Origin: Emcibacteraceae bacterium
GTDB taxonomy: Bacteria; Pseudomonadota; Alphaproteobacteria; Sphingomonadales; Emcibacteraceae
DNA length: 64,000 nt
Reading direction: 5' to 3'
Assembly (NCBI GenBank): GCA_041396985.1
Contig: JAWKXO010000003.1
Coordinates: 248,001-312,000 of the forward strand
In this document: piece after piece, positions 1 to 8,007 of the stretch
Layout: every line of letters begins with the position of its first letter
Position numbering within the stretch: the first letter of the stretch is position 1
Translations under genes and position numbers: made by a program
The notes under the pieces: model-generated
The model's database searches: none
Told to the model about the DNA's origin: nothing
What the model saw: the letters and a program-made list of their open reading frames with translations, nothing else

Positions 1-336
1 TGGCAGGAGGGACGCATGAATATTAAGGCAGCCATATTTTGGCGTATCCAGTATTTCCTGCGGCAGTAACAGACCATAAGCGACCACAACGGCGACATCC
101 GGTTTTAGTGATCTGAATTTTTCGCGCTCTGAAGTTTCTTTAAAATTAAGGGGGGTATAAACAGGGATATCAAGTGAAGCCGCCAATTCATGAACTGGGG
201 ATAGTCTTTCTTTCTTGCCCCTTCCGGCGGGTCGCGGTGGTTGGCTGTAAACGGCAATAACCTTGTGCCCGGCACTTAAAATTGCTCTTAGCGCACTAAC
301 TGAAAAATCAGGAGTTCCCATGAAAACGATGCGCAT
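1..336 (-). CDS. fmt: Methionyl-tRNA formyltransferase (N-terminal part, cut by window edge)
   Basis: Transfers a formyl group from 10-formyl-tetrahydrofolate to Met-tRNAi in the cytoplasm, making the initiator fMet-tRNA. The 112 visible codons begin MRIVFMGTPDFS, the typical Fmt start with its Rossmann-like strand and GTPDF loop. They end in the folate-binding signature NIHASLLP. The start ATG is preceded by GGAG at 7-nt spacing. It lies 10 bp downstream of def on the same strand, so the two form the classic def-fmt operon, whose products add and later remove the N-terminal formyl group. The C-terminal two thirds lies outside the window. The motif and the neighbour leave little doubt about identity. 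Confidence 0.95.
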   Translation of the reverse strand, partial: MRIVFMGTPDFSVSALRAILSAGHKVIAVYSQPPRPAGRGKKERLSPVHELAASLDIPVYTPLNFKETSEREKFRSLKPDVAVVVAYGLLLPQEILDTPKYGCLNIHASLLP

Positions 337-346
337 CAAAAAGCTC

Positions 347-859
347 CTATTCGTTTTCTTTGACCAGTTTTTTCACTTTCCGGACATACATGCTACGTTT
401 GATTTTGGACAGATAATCGATAAATACCACGCCATTTAAATGGTCTATTTCGTGCTGAACGCAGGTGGCAAGAAGCCCTGTTGCATGAATTTCCTGTTCA
501 TCACCGTTGTAATCAAGGAATTTTATTTTGCATTCGGCCGGTCGCTCAATTTCCGCGTATTGTTCAGGGATAGACAGGCAGCCTTCGTTATAGGTGTTTA
601 ATTCTTCCGATGTCCAGGTGATTTCCGGATTGACGAAATACATTGGGTTTGGATCTTCTTCATCACGGGCAATATCAATCACAAGAATGCGCCATAACTT
701 ACCCACCTGTACGGCGGCCAACCCGATGCCGGGAGCGTCATACATGGTTTCAAGCATATCATCCATGAATGCTCTTAGCTTATCATCGACCTTTTTAACC
801 GGTTCGGATATTTTCTTCAGTAATGGGTCGGGTACTGTCACAATGGGTAAAATTGCCAT
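347..859 (-). CDS. def: Peptide deformylase
   Basis: Metalloenzyme that removes the N-formyl group from nascent proteins at the ribosome exit. The 170 aa match the usual family length. All three family motifs are intact: GIGLAAVQ (residues 44-51), EGCLSIP (92-98, metal ligand Cys94) and QHEIDHLNG (metal ligands His136 and His140, catalytic Glu137). It is the first gene of a def-fmt operon and is divergent from rmuC with an 85 bp gap that must hold both promoters. Nothing is unusual in the gene. The EGCLSIP variant places it with type 1 (Gram-negative and organellar) deformylases. Confidence 0.97.
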   Translation of the reverse strand: MAILPIVTVPDPLLKKISEPVKKVDDKLRAFMDDMLETMYDAPGIGLAAVQVGKLWRILVIDIARDEEDPNPMYFVNPEITWTSEELNTYNEGCLSIPEQYAEIERPAECKIKFLDYNGDEQEIHATGLLATCVQHEIDHLNGVVFIDYLSKIKRSMYVRKVKKLVKENE

Positions 860-944
860 AATTATTCATCTTATCCTTTTAATCTCTTAAATGGTAGGTA
901 ATATGTGTTGAGGATAAGGTCAAGACTATAAGGAGCGGACATTC

Positions 945-2093
945 GTGTTAATTGATCAGAATATGATGATATTGATAGGCATGGTAGCAATAGTCCTGCT
1001 GCTGGTGGTTGTGCTTTTTATGGTCAACAGACGCGCCAGAATGGACAGCCACGAACGCCAAATCGCCGCCGAAAATGCCAATCAGTATATTGCCGAGATT
1101 ATGAGAGCGAATGCAAGTCTTGAAAGCCGAATTCAGGTTATGAGTGAAAACCATGCGCAGGCGCAGGAAGAGCTTAAAAGGACAATGCACGAGCGGCTTG
1201 ATGCGGTGAGCCAGCGGGTGGGTGACAGTCTCGAAAAAACCGGTGTTAAAACAGGCGAAAGCCTTGAAAAGCTGAGAGAACGTCTGGCGGTCATTGATCA
1301 GGCACAGAAGAATATCACCGATCTTTCCGGGCAAATGGTAGGCTTGCAGGAAATATTATCTAACAAACAGGCGCGTGGTGCTTTTGGCGAAATCCAGCTT
1401 AATGATCTGGTCTCGTCAATTTTGCCGCCGAATGCTTATGAATTCCAGGCCACAATGGAAAACGGAAAAAGAGCCGATTGCCTTATCAAACTTCCCAATC
1501 CACCGGGGTCGATCGTTGTTGACGCCAAATTCCCGCTTGAAAGTTATCACAGGCTTCATAAGGCCGAAAACGAGATTGAGTTTAAAAATGCGCAGCGCCT
1601 TTTCAGGGCAGATATTTTAAAACATGTGAAGGATATTTCCGATAAATATATCATCAATGGCGTGACGGCGGAATCTGCGTTGATGTTTTTGCCGTCGGAA
1701 GCGGTTTATGCGGAGCTTCATGCAAATTATGCTGATGTGGTGGAAAAGTCATTCAGGGCAAAAGTCTGGATTGTCAGTCCGACAACATTAATGGCGACGT
1801 TAAACACTGTAAGAGCCATTCTTAAAGATGCCCGTATGCGGGAACAGGCCGGTATTATCCAGAAACATGTGACCACGCTGCTTGAAGATGTCGGGCGTCT
1901 TGATGAACGGGTTGAAAGTTTAAGAAAACATTTTGAGCGGGCCGATAAAACCATTGATCAGATTGCTACGTCTTCCCGGAAAATTACTTCCAAGGTTGAT
2001 GTGATTGAAAAAATCCAGATGGAAGATGAAGGAAGCATTGAGGACGCCCTGGAGCAAAAGGAACCACCCCAGATCAAACTTATGATCGATTAA
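945..2093 (+). CDS. rmuC: DNA recombination protein RmuC homolog
   Basis: RmuC family protein of 382 aa. The family has a PD-(D/E)XK-like nuclease fold and was identified in E. coli as limiting DNA inversion at short inverted repeats; its exact reaction is not settled. Visible parts are an N-terminal membrane helix (about residues 7-27), a long charged coiled coil (about 30-140), then the conserved domain with RGAFGEIQL, ADCLIKLP, VVDAKFPLE and the late block VSPTTLMATLNTVRAI. I take the GTG start because AGGAG lies 9 nt upstream. The product is probably anchored to the inner membrane facing the cytoplasm. It is transcribed divergently from def. Confidence 0.93.
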   Translation: MLIDQNMMILIGMVAIVLLLVVVLFMVNRRARMDSHERQIAAENANQYIAEIMRANASLESRIQVMSENHAQAQEELKRTMHERLDAVSQRVGDSLEKTGVKTGESLEKLRERLAVIDQAQKNITDLSGQMVGLQEILSNKQARGAFGEIQLNDLVSSILPPNAYEFQATMENGKRADCLIKLPNPPGSIVVDAKFPLESYHRLHKAENEIEFKNAQRLFRADILKHVKDISDKYIINGVTAESALMFLPSEAVYAELHANYADVVEKSFRAKVWIVSPTTLMATLNTVRAILKDARMREQAGIIQKHVTTLLEDVGRLDERVESLRKHFERADKTIDQIATSSRKITSKVDVIEKIQMEDEGSIEDALEQKEPPQIKLMID

Positions 2094-2166
2094 CCATAAT
2101 GCCATCATTTGGCCCATCTGCTGCTTTAACTTGACATCCATTATGTCTTTTGATTCTTTAGATGCT

Positions 2167-2772
2167 ATGAAAATAAAGCTTCTCATAGCGACGACAATTA
2201 TCGCGGTCGCAGGATGTGCATCAAGACCGCCCAGTAATTTCGCGGACAGCTGCTCCATTCTTGATGAAAAGGGCGGCTGGTATTCGGCTGCAAAAAAAGT
2301 ACGTGATAAATACGGCACGCCGATCAATGTGCAGCTTGCCATCATACGTCAGGAAAGCGGTTTTAAACATGACGCCAAGCCGGAACGTAACCACCTGCTA
2401 TGGATTATTCCATGGGGACGGAAATCATCGGCCTATGGGTATGCGCAGGTAAAGGATGCAACATGGGACTGGTACCGCGAGCAGACCGGCAATCACGGGG
2501 CTGACCGTGACCGGTTTGCGGATGCAGCGGACTTCATCGGCTGGTACAGCAACATCAGCCAGCGGACTTTGGGAATTTCAAAATGGGATGCCTACAACCA
2601 GTATCTTGCCTATCACGAAGGGCATGGCGGTTATAAACGGAAAACTTACTTAAAGAAAAAATGGCTGATGGATGTTGCCAAAAAAGTGGACGGTTATTCA
2701 AGGACTTATGCGGCGCAATTGGCGGCTTGTGAGAAAGATCTGGACAGCGGATTTTCGCTATGGCCGTTTTAG
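2167..2772 (+). CDS. Lipoprotein with lytic transglycosylase (SLT)-like domain
   Basis: Predicted outer-membrane or periplasmic lipoprotein of about 201 aa. The chosen ATG gives a short lipoprotein signal (MKIKLLIATTIIAVAGC) with an AVAGC lipobox; in-frame TTG (2131) and ATG (2143) codons upstream would add a few N-terminal residues. The body resembles SLT-type muramidases: AIIRQESGF carries the expected catalytic Glu in its (R)QESGF context, followed by SAYGYAQVKDATW, the usual 'GLMQI-like' block, and a late NQYLAYHEG motif. Enzymes of this family cleave the glycan strands of peptidoglycan. It follows rmuC by 73 bp and is closed by a strong terminator. The function is inferred from motifs only. 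Confidence 0.8.
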   Translation: MKIKLLIATTIIAVAGCASRPPSNFADSCSILDEKGGWYSAAKKVRDKYGTPINVQLAIIRQESGFKHDAKPERNHLLWIIPWGRKSSAYGYAQVKDATWDWYREQTGNHGADRDRFADAADFIGWYSNISQRTLGISKWDAYNQYLAYHEGHGGYKRKTYLKKKWLMDVAKKVDGYSRTYAAQLAACEKDLDSGFSLWPF

Positions 2773-2852
2773 GCATAATTTTGCCGTATTTATGATTATA
2801 ATTAAAATTGAGTCATGATGTACTCGGAAAACCCCATTTTATGTTAAAAGAC

Positions 2853-2887
2853 GGGCTGGTGATTTATTCAACACCAGCCCTTTTTTT
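2853..2887 (+). terminator. Intrinsic terminator after the SLT-like lipoprotein
   Basis: Perfect 9-bp stem GGGCTGGTG / CACCAGCCC with a 10-nt AT-rich loop, followed directly by seven T residues on the plus strand. It ends the rmuC-side transcript. It also lies just past the 3' end of the convergent amidohydrolase gene, where the opposite-strand T-run is weaker (GTCTTTT), so it may act in both directions. Confidence 0.9.
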
Positions 2888-2903
2888 ATTAATATCATTC
2901 TTT

Positions 2904-4250
2904 TTAATATCCTTCTGGCCAGGGGAACAGGTCAGCAGGTCTTTCAACATTAAGATCAATTTCCGTGCCACGCGCCATAACGAAGGTTGGGTTCATCAGG
3001 GTGCCGATATCTTTAAGCGGGTCCGCTTTTGCGGCGATAATATCGGCCTCTTTACCGACAGCAATGGTGCCGGTGACTTCAGTCAGATCCATCAGGTCGG
3101 CGGCATTGACGGTGGCGGCGATCAGTACGGCCCGCTCCGGCATACCGGCATCATGCATCAGCACCAATTCATAACCATTGGTGCCATGATCATTGACCCC
3201 GGCATCAGTGCCGAAAGCAATTTTGACGCCTTTGTTATACGCCATGGCAAGGGCGTTTTTCATAATCGGGCCGACCTCAAGTGCTTTTTGTGCCACCGCC
3301 GGAATAAAGAAGCCCGGACGTTCCTTTGCAATGCGTTCCACCGTATAGCCCGCAATCAGGGTTGGTACCAGATAGGCATCATGTTCCAGGAATAAGTCGA
3401 CCGTGTCCTCATCAAGATAGGATCCATGTTCAATACTGTCGACGCCCGCGCGCAAGGCGGCTTCAATCCCGGCTTTGCCGTGGGCATGGGCGGCGACTTT
3501 TCGGCCCATAGCATGGGCTGCCTCAATGATCGCGACCTGTTCTTCATCGGTAAACTGCTGTCCGGTACCGGTCGCGGTTTTACTCAACACGCCGCCGGTC
3601 GCCACATATTTTATATGATCGGCGCCAAATTTAATTTGGGTGCGTGCTGCTTTTCGGCATTCAGTAACACCGTCACAAACGCCGGAATGGGGATGCGGGA
3701 ATATATCATCCCGAAAGCCGCCAGCATCGCCATGTCCACCAGTCGGGGAAAGGGTTTGCCCCGCTGCTTTTATGCGTGGCCCCATGACAATATCCTGATT
3801 AATGGCATCACGAAGAGCAAAGATTGCATTACGGTCAGCGCCGACATTGCGGATGGTTGTAAAGCCGGCCCGTAATGTGCGCATGCCATATTCAACGCCC
3901 ATCAGGGTGCTGAGTTCCGATGAACGGGTAACCCGTACTTCACGGCCGTGGGCTTCCTGCTGGCTCAGGATGTGGGTATGGGTGTCAATCAGTCCCGGTA
4001 AAACATACTGATTCTTAAGATCAATAATTTCGGCATTTTCAGCGCCCTTTACCTGAGACGCAGAAACATAACCATCACGGATTTCAACAATTTTTTTATT
4101 TTTGATAATAATTGACTGTTCTTTTTTGGCCTCTTCACGGGCATCGGCAAGCAAAGTACCGGCATGGATAATTTTCCATTTGTCAGCGGCCTGTGCCGAA
4201 AGTGGCAGGCACAGCAATACTATCGCGGTTAAAATTGATTTTTTGAGCAT
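2904..4250 (-). CDS. Exported metal-dependent amidohydrolase (Xaa-Arg/Lys carboxypeptidase-like)
   Basis: Amidohydrolase-superfamily enzyme of 448 aa with a clear Sec signal peptide (MLKKSILTAIVLLCLPLSAQA, cleavage after AQA), so it is periplasmic or secreted. Metal-site elements are visible in order: DTHTHI (HxH), a lysine-containing block KFGADHIKYVATGGVLS, HAHG, EHGSYLD and the late Asp in GTDAGVNDHGTN. This arrangement resembles imidazolonepropionase-like or 'Xaa-Pro/Arg dipeptidase' amidohydrolases, several of which cleave C-terminal Arg or Lys from dipeptides. I use the ATG preceded by GGGAG; an in-frame TTG 12 nt upstream overlaps that site. It is 41 bp downstream of 5-oxoprolinase and probably cotranscribed, suggesting peptide salvage. 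The exact substrate is unknown. Confidence 0.85.
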   Translation of the reverse strand: MLKKSILTAIVLLCLPLSAQAADKWKIIHAGTLLADAREEAKKEQSIIIKNKKIVEIRDGYVSASQVKGAENAEIIDLKNQYVLPGLIDTHTHILSQQEAHGREVRVTRSSELSTLMGVEYGMRTLRAGFTTIRNVGADRNAIFALRDAINQDIVMGPRIKAAGQTLSPTGGHGDAGGFRDDIFPHPHSGVCDGVTECRKAARTQIKFGADHIKYVATGGVLSKTATGTGQQFTDEEQVAIIEAAHAMGRKVAAHAHGKAGIEAALRAGVDSIEHGSYLDEDTVDLFLEHDAYLVPTLIAGYTVERIAKERPGFFIPAVAQKALEVGPIMKNALAMAYNKGVKIAFGTDAGVNDHGTNGYELVLMHDAGMPERAVLIAATVNAADLMDLTEVTGTIAVGKEADIIAAKADPLKDIGTLMNPTFVMARGTEIDLNVERPADLFPWPEGY

Positions 4251-4291
4251 GATATCTCCCAAGATTGTTTTTTATAGCTTAACTTAAAAAT

Positions 4292-7200
4292 TTACGGTTG
4301 ACCATAACCACCGCCCCCCGGTGATTTAATAATGAATATGTCACCCTTTTTAACGGCGGTTTCAGCGGCGCCGTCCAGAATTTCAATGTCACCATTTTCG
4401 CGCTGTATCCAGTTTTCCCCGCGCGATGCATCACTGCCACCGGCAAGGCCCATGGGGGCAATCTTCCGGCTGCTGGAAATGATGGCCGCATGCATATCTT
4501 TTAAAAATTCAATCCGCCGTTCAACGCCATTTCCACCGTTAAATTTACCGCGACCACCGCTATTTTCGCGAATTTTAAATTCTTTGAGGATTACCGGATA
4601 GCGCCACTCAAGAACTTCGGGGTCAGTCAGTCGGCTGTTGGTCATGTGTGTTTGTATAGCGCTGGCACCATTATTCCTGGCGGTGGCACCCATGCCGCCG
4701 GCAACGGTTTCATAATATTGGATTTTATCATCCCCGAATGTGAAATTATTCATGGTGCCCTGTGCCGCTGCCATAGCGCCAAAGGCAAGAAACAGGCAAT
4801 TGACAATGGCCTGTGATGTTTCGACATTACCGGCAACAACCGCACAGGGCGGGGTCGGGTTTAAAAATGATTTTTCCGGGACAATGATTTTTACCGGTTT
4901 TAAGCACCCCTGATTAAGCGGTATATCATCCTTAACCAGGCATCGCAGAACATAGAGCACTGCCGCATGGCAAATGGCAAGCGGGGCATTGAAATTACTT
5001 TTCAGTTCCGGGCTTGTGCCTGTAAAGTCAAGGGTCGCCGAACGACTTTTCTGGTCAACCGTTACTTTAAGTCGGATATGGGCGCCGTTATCCAGCGGAT
5101 AATCAAACGAAGTGTTTTTTAATTTATGAATAACGCGGCGGACCGCTTCTTCGGCATTATTCTGAACATGGCGCATATAGGCACTTACCGTATCAACGCC
5201 GTAGTGACGGGTGATGCGGTCCAGTTCCTTTAATCCCTTTTCATTGGCGGCAATCTGGCCTTTAAGATCGGCAATATTCTGTTCCGGGTTTCTGGCCGGG
5301 TAACTGGTTGATTTCAGCGCAGTACGAAGCTCATCTTCCCGGAATGAACCGTGATCGACCAAAAGAAAGTCATTAAACAAAATGCCTTCCTCTTCAATAT
5401 TTTTCGACATGGGCGGCATGGACCCAGGCGTTATTCCCCCGATATCGGCATGATGACCGCGTGTGGCAACATAATAGGCCGGTTCAGTGTTTTCCTTTTC
5501 AAACCATGGGGATATGACCGTGATATCCGGAAGATGCGTCCCTCCATTATAGGGATCATTCAGCATATAGACATCGCCCCGCTTCATTGTGCCATTGCGG
5601 TTTTCAATTACCGTTTTTATGCTTTTTCCCATGGAGCCGAGATGCACTGGCATATGCGGAGCATTGGCGACCAGATTACCGTCACTGTCAAAAAGCGCAC
5701 ATGAAAAATCAAGCCGCTCTTTCATATTGACTGAATGGGCGACATTTTCAAGCACGGCCCCCATCTGTTCGGCGATTGACATAAAGAGGTTATTGAAAAT
5801 TTCAAGCTGGACCGGGTCAACATCGGTGCCTATGGCCTTCTCTCTATGAAGTTCTTCTATTCGCTCAAAAATCATATTATTTTCGGGATCGCTATAAGCG
5901 CGCCAGCCCTGTTCAAGATAATTTGTGCCATGATCCTCTAATATAATAGCGGGTCCGGTTAGTTCCTTGATATTAGCACTTAAGTCATTACGGTGAATGA
6001 TTGTTGCTTTCTGCCATTTGCCGTTACGGAATAAATTTGAGCGGGCAATTTTATGTCGATGAATTTCCGCAGGAGGCTGTGTCGTGACTTTTCCGCCACC
6101 ACCGAAGGCTTCAATATGGATTTTCTCAATGATCAGTTCTTTATCTTTTGAAATAAATCCATAGCGCTGCTTGTGGAGCTCATAAAACTTTTCAACCATA
6201 TTGGGCACATCTGCCATATCCACTTCAAGTGTGCTGTCGCTTCCATGATATTTAATATGAAATTTGGAAATGATTTCAATTTTTTCAATTGATTGTGATT
6301 TTAAATTAGCCTCAGCAATGTTGGTGAGTTCTTTTACTATTTCCTGAAACTCTGCTTCATTCTCAACACTAAGATTTTTTTCAATCGTTTGCTCTTTTAT
6401 TGTTCTTAAGTCGGCGAGCCCCATGCCGTATGCGCTTAACACGCCTGCAAACGGGTGGAGAAAAATTCTTTTAATGCCAAGCCGGTCCGCAATTTTGCAG
6501 GCATGCTGCCCGCCGGCACCACCGAAACTGACGAGTGTATAATCGCGAACATCATACCCTTTTTCCGTGGATATTTTTTTGATGGCAGCGGCCATATTCT
6601 CCACAGCTACATTTAAAAATCCTTCGGCAATTTCCTCTGCTGATTTGCCAGTTTTTACTCTGCCCACTAACTCATTAAATTTCCGCTTCACGGTTTCCGG
6701 ATCTAAGGGCTGATCGGCATTTTCACCAAAAGTTGCCGGAAAATATTCAGGATCAAGATAGCCAAGCAGAAGATTACAGTCGGTCACTGTCAGTGGGCCG
6801 CCCTTACGATAACAACAGGGGCCGGGATCGGCGCCAGCACTTTCAGGTCCAACCCTAAAACGGCTGCCGTCATAGTGAATGATTGACCCGCCCCCGGCCG
6901 CCACCGTATGAATATTCATTATGGGCGTCCGCATGCGTACGCCGGCAACTGTGGTTTCATAGGCGCGTTCATAATCGCCATCATAATGGCTGACATCGGT
7001 TGATGTGCCGCCCATATCAAATCCGATAATTTTTTTATATCCGGACTGTTCGGCGGTTTTAACGGCACCGACGATCCCTCCGGCAGGTCCGGAAAGAATA
7101 GCATCTTTTCCTTTAAAATGTCCGGAATTGGCAAGCCCACCATTTGATTGCATGAAATAAAGTGGCACATCGCCCAGTTCACTTTCAATCCGGTCAATAT

Positions 7201-7861
7201 AGCGTCGCAAAACCGGGCTTAGGTAAGCATCTACGACAGACGTATCGCCACGACCAACCAGCTTCATCAAAGGGCTTGTCCCGTGGCTTGTTGATATTTG
7301 TTTAAAACCTATTTTTTTGGCAAGGTCCGCTATTTTTTCTTCATGATCCGGATATCTGTATCCATGCATGGTAACAATGGCTATTGCACTGATGCCACCA
7401 TGCAAGATTTTTTCCATTTCCTTTGCGATGTCAGTCAGATCCAGTGGGGTAATAATCTCACCATTGGGGCCGATCCGTTCATCAACCTCTATGACTTTTT
7501 CATAAAGCTGTTCCGGTAATATAACGTCCAGATCAAAAAGCCGTGGTCTGGCCTGATAGCCAATTTTCAGGGCATCCTTAAACCCTTTTGTGATGATGAG
7601 CAGGGTCCGTTCCCCTTTTCGCTCCAACAGCGCATTTGTTGCAACGGTCGTTCCCATTTTAACGGATTCTATCAGGGATGTGTTTATGGGAGCATTCTTT
7701 TCCGTTCCCATCAGCAGGCGGATTGCGGCTAGAGCGGCATCTTCATAATGCTCCTTATTGTCTGAAAGCAGCTTGCTGGTTTTCAGTTCACCATTTGGTT
7801 TTTGGGCAACTACGTCGGTGAAAGTGCCCCCTCGATCAATCCAAAACTGCCATTTATTCAT
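4292..7861 (-). CDS. 5-oxoprolinase (ATP-hydrolysing), fused HyuA-HyuB type
   Basis: Cytoplasmic ATP-dependent enzyme that opens 5-oxo-L-proline to glutamate, closing the gamma-glutamyl/glutathione degradation route. The 1189 aa match full-length fused 5-oxoprolinases. The HyuA half has the N-terminal nucleotide-binding block RGGTFTDVVA (about residues 10-19) and the second block GFDMGGTSTDVS (about 285-296). The HyuB half starts near residue 680 (DPVQLEIFNNLF) and contains the conserved ANAPHMPVHLGSMG. It ends in the Gly-rich SPGGGGYGQP. It leads a two-gene minus-strand unit with the exported amidohydrolase. Related hydantoinases share the fold, but the single-chain fusion favours oxoprolinase. 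The N-terminal Met is preceded by a weak AGG. Confidence 0.92.
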   Translation of the reverse strand: MNKWQFWIDRGGTFTDVVAQKPNGELKTSKLLSDNKEHYEDAALAAIRLLMGTEKNAPINTSLIESVKMGTTVATNALLERKGERTLLIITKGFKDALKIGYQARPRLFDLDVILPEQLYEKVIEVDERIGPNGEIITPLDLTDIAKEMEKILHGGISAIAIVTMHGYRYPDHEEKIADLAKKIGFKQISTSHGTSPLMKLVGRGDTSVVDAYLSPVLRRYIDRIESELGDVPLYFMQSNGGLANSGHFKGKDAILSGPAGGIVGAVKTAEQSGYKKIIGFDMGGTSTDVSHYDGDYERAYETTVAGVRMRTPIMNIHTVAAGGGSIIHYDGSRFRVGPESAGADPGPCCYRKGGPLTVTDCNLLLGYLDPEYFPATFGENADQPLDPETVKRKFNELVGRVKTGKSAEEIAEGFLNVAVENMAAAIKKISTEKGYDVRDYTLVSFGGAGGQHACKIADRLGIKRIFLHPFAGVLSAYGMGLADLRTIKEQTIEKNLSVENEAEFQEIVKELTNIAEANLKSQSIEKIEIISKFHIKYHGSDSTLEVDMADVPNMVEKFYELHKQRYGFISKDKELIIEKIHIEAFGGGGKVTTQPPAEIHRHKIARSNLFRNGKWQKATIIHRNDLSANIKELTGPAIILEDHGTNYLEQGWRAYSDPENNMIFERIEELHREKAIGTDVDPVQLEIFNNLFMSIAEQMGAVLENVAHSVNMKERLDFSCALFDSDGNLVANAPHMPVHLGSMGKSIKTVIENRNGTMKRGDVYMLNDPYNGGTHLPDITVISPWFEKENTEPAYYVATRGHHADIGGITPGSMPPMSKNIEEEGILFNDFLLVDHGSFREDELRTALKSTSYPARNPEQNIADLKGQIAANEKGLKELDRITRHYGVDTVSAYMRHVQNNAEEAVRRVIHKLKNTSFDYPLDNGAHIRLKVTVDQKSRSATLDFTGTSPELKSNFNAPLAICHAAVLYVLRCLVKDDIPLNQGCLKPVKIIVPEKSFLNPTPPCAVVAGNVETSQAIVNCLFLAFGAMAAAQGTMNNFTFGDDKIQYYETVAGGMGATARNNGASAIQTHMTNSRLTDPEVLEWRYPVILKEFKIRENSGGRGKFNGGNGVERRIEFLKDMHAAIISSSRKIAPMGLAGGSDASRGENWIQRENGDIEILDGAAETAVKKGDIFIIKSPGGGGYGQP

Positions 7862-7945
7862 CCTGCATTTTCCCGTTCATTATTATTTTTTTGCTTTCAA
7901 AAGGATTAGTATATATCAATAGCAAAAGATTGAACGATGGGGAAA

Positions 7946-7975
7946 GAAAAATGGCGGTGAGTGGATCACCGCCAT
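7946..7975 (-). terminator. Intrinsic terminator of katG
   Basis: Perfect 10-bp stem ATGGCGGTGA / TCACCGCCAT with a 5-nt loop. Read on the minus strand it is followed by TTTTTCTTTCC, and it lies about 30 bp beyond the katG stop codon. It separates katG from the 5-oxoprolinase transcription unit that starts just downstream. Confidence 0.88.
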
Positions 7976-8007
7976 CAGAAATTTTTTGATCAGTTTATTC
8001 TTCGTTT

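Noticed and set aside
2808..3395. 195-residue open frame opposite the amidohydrolase
   Set aside because: It reads through a strong terminator hairpin and then antisense to a conserved enzyme; no homology pattern is visible.
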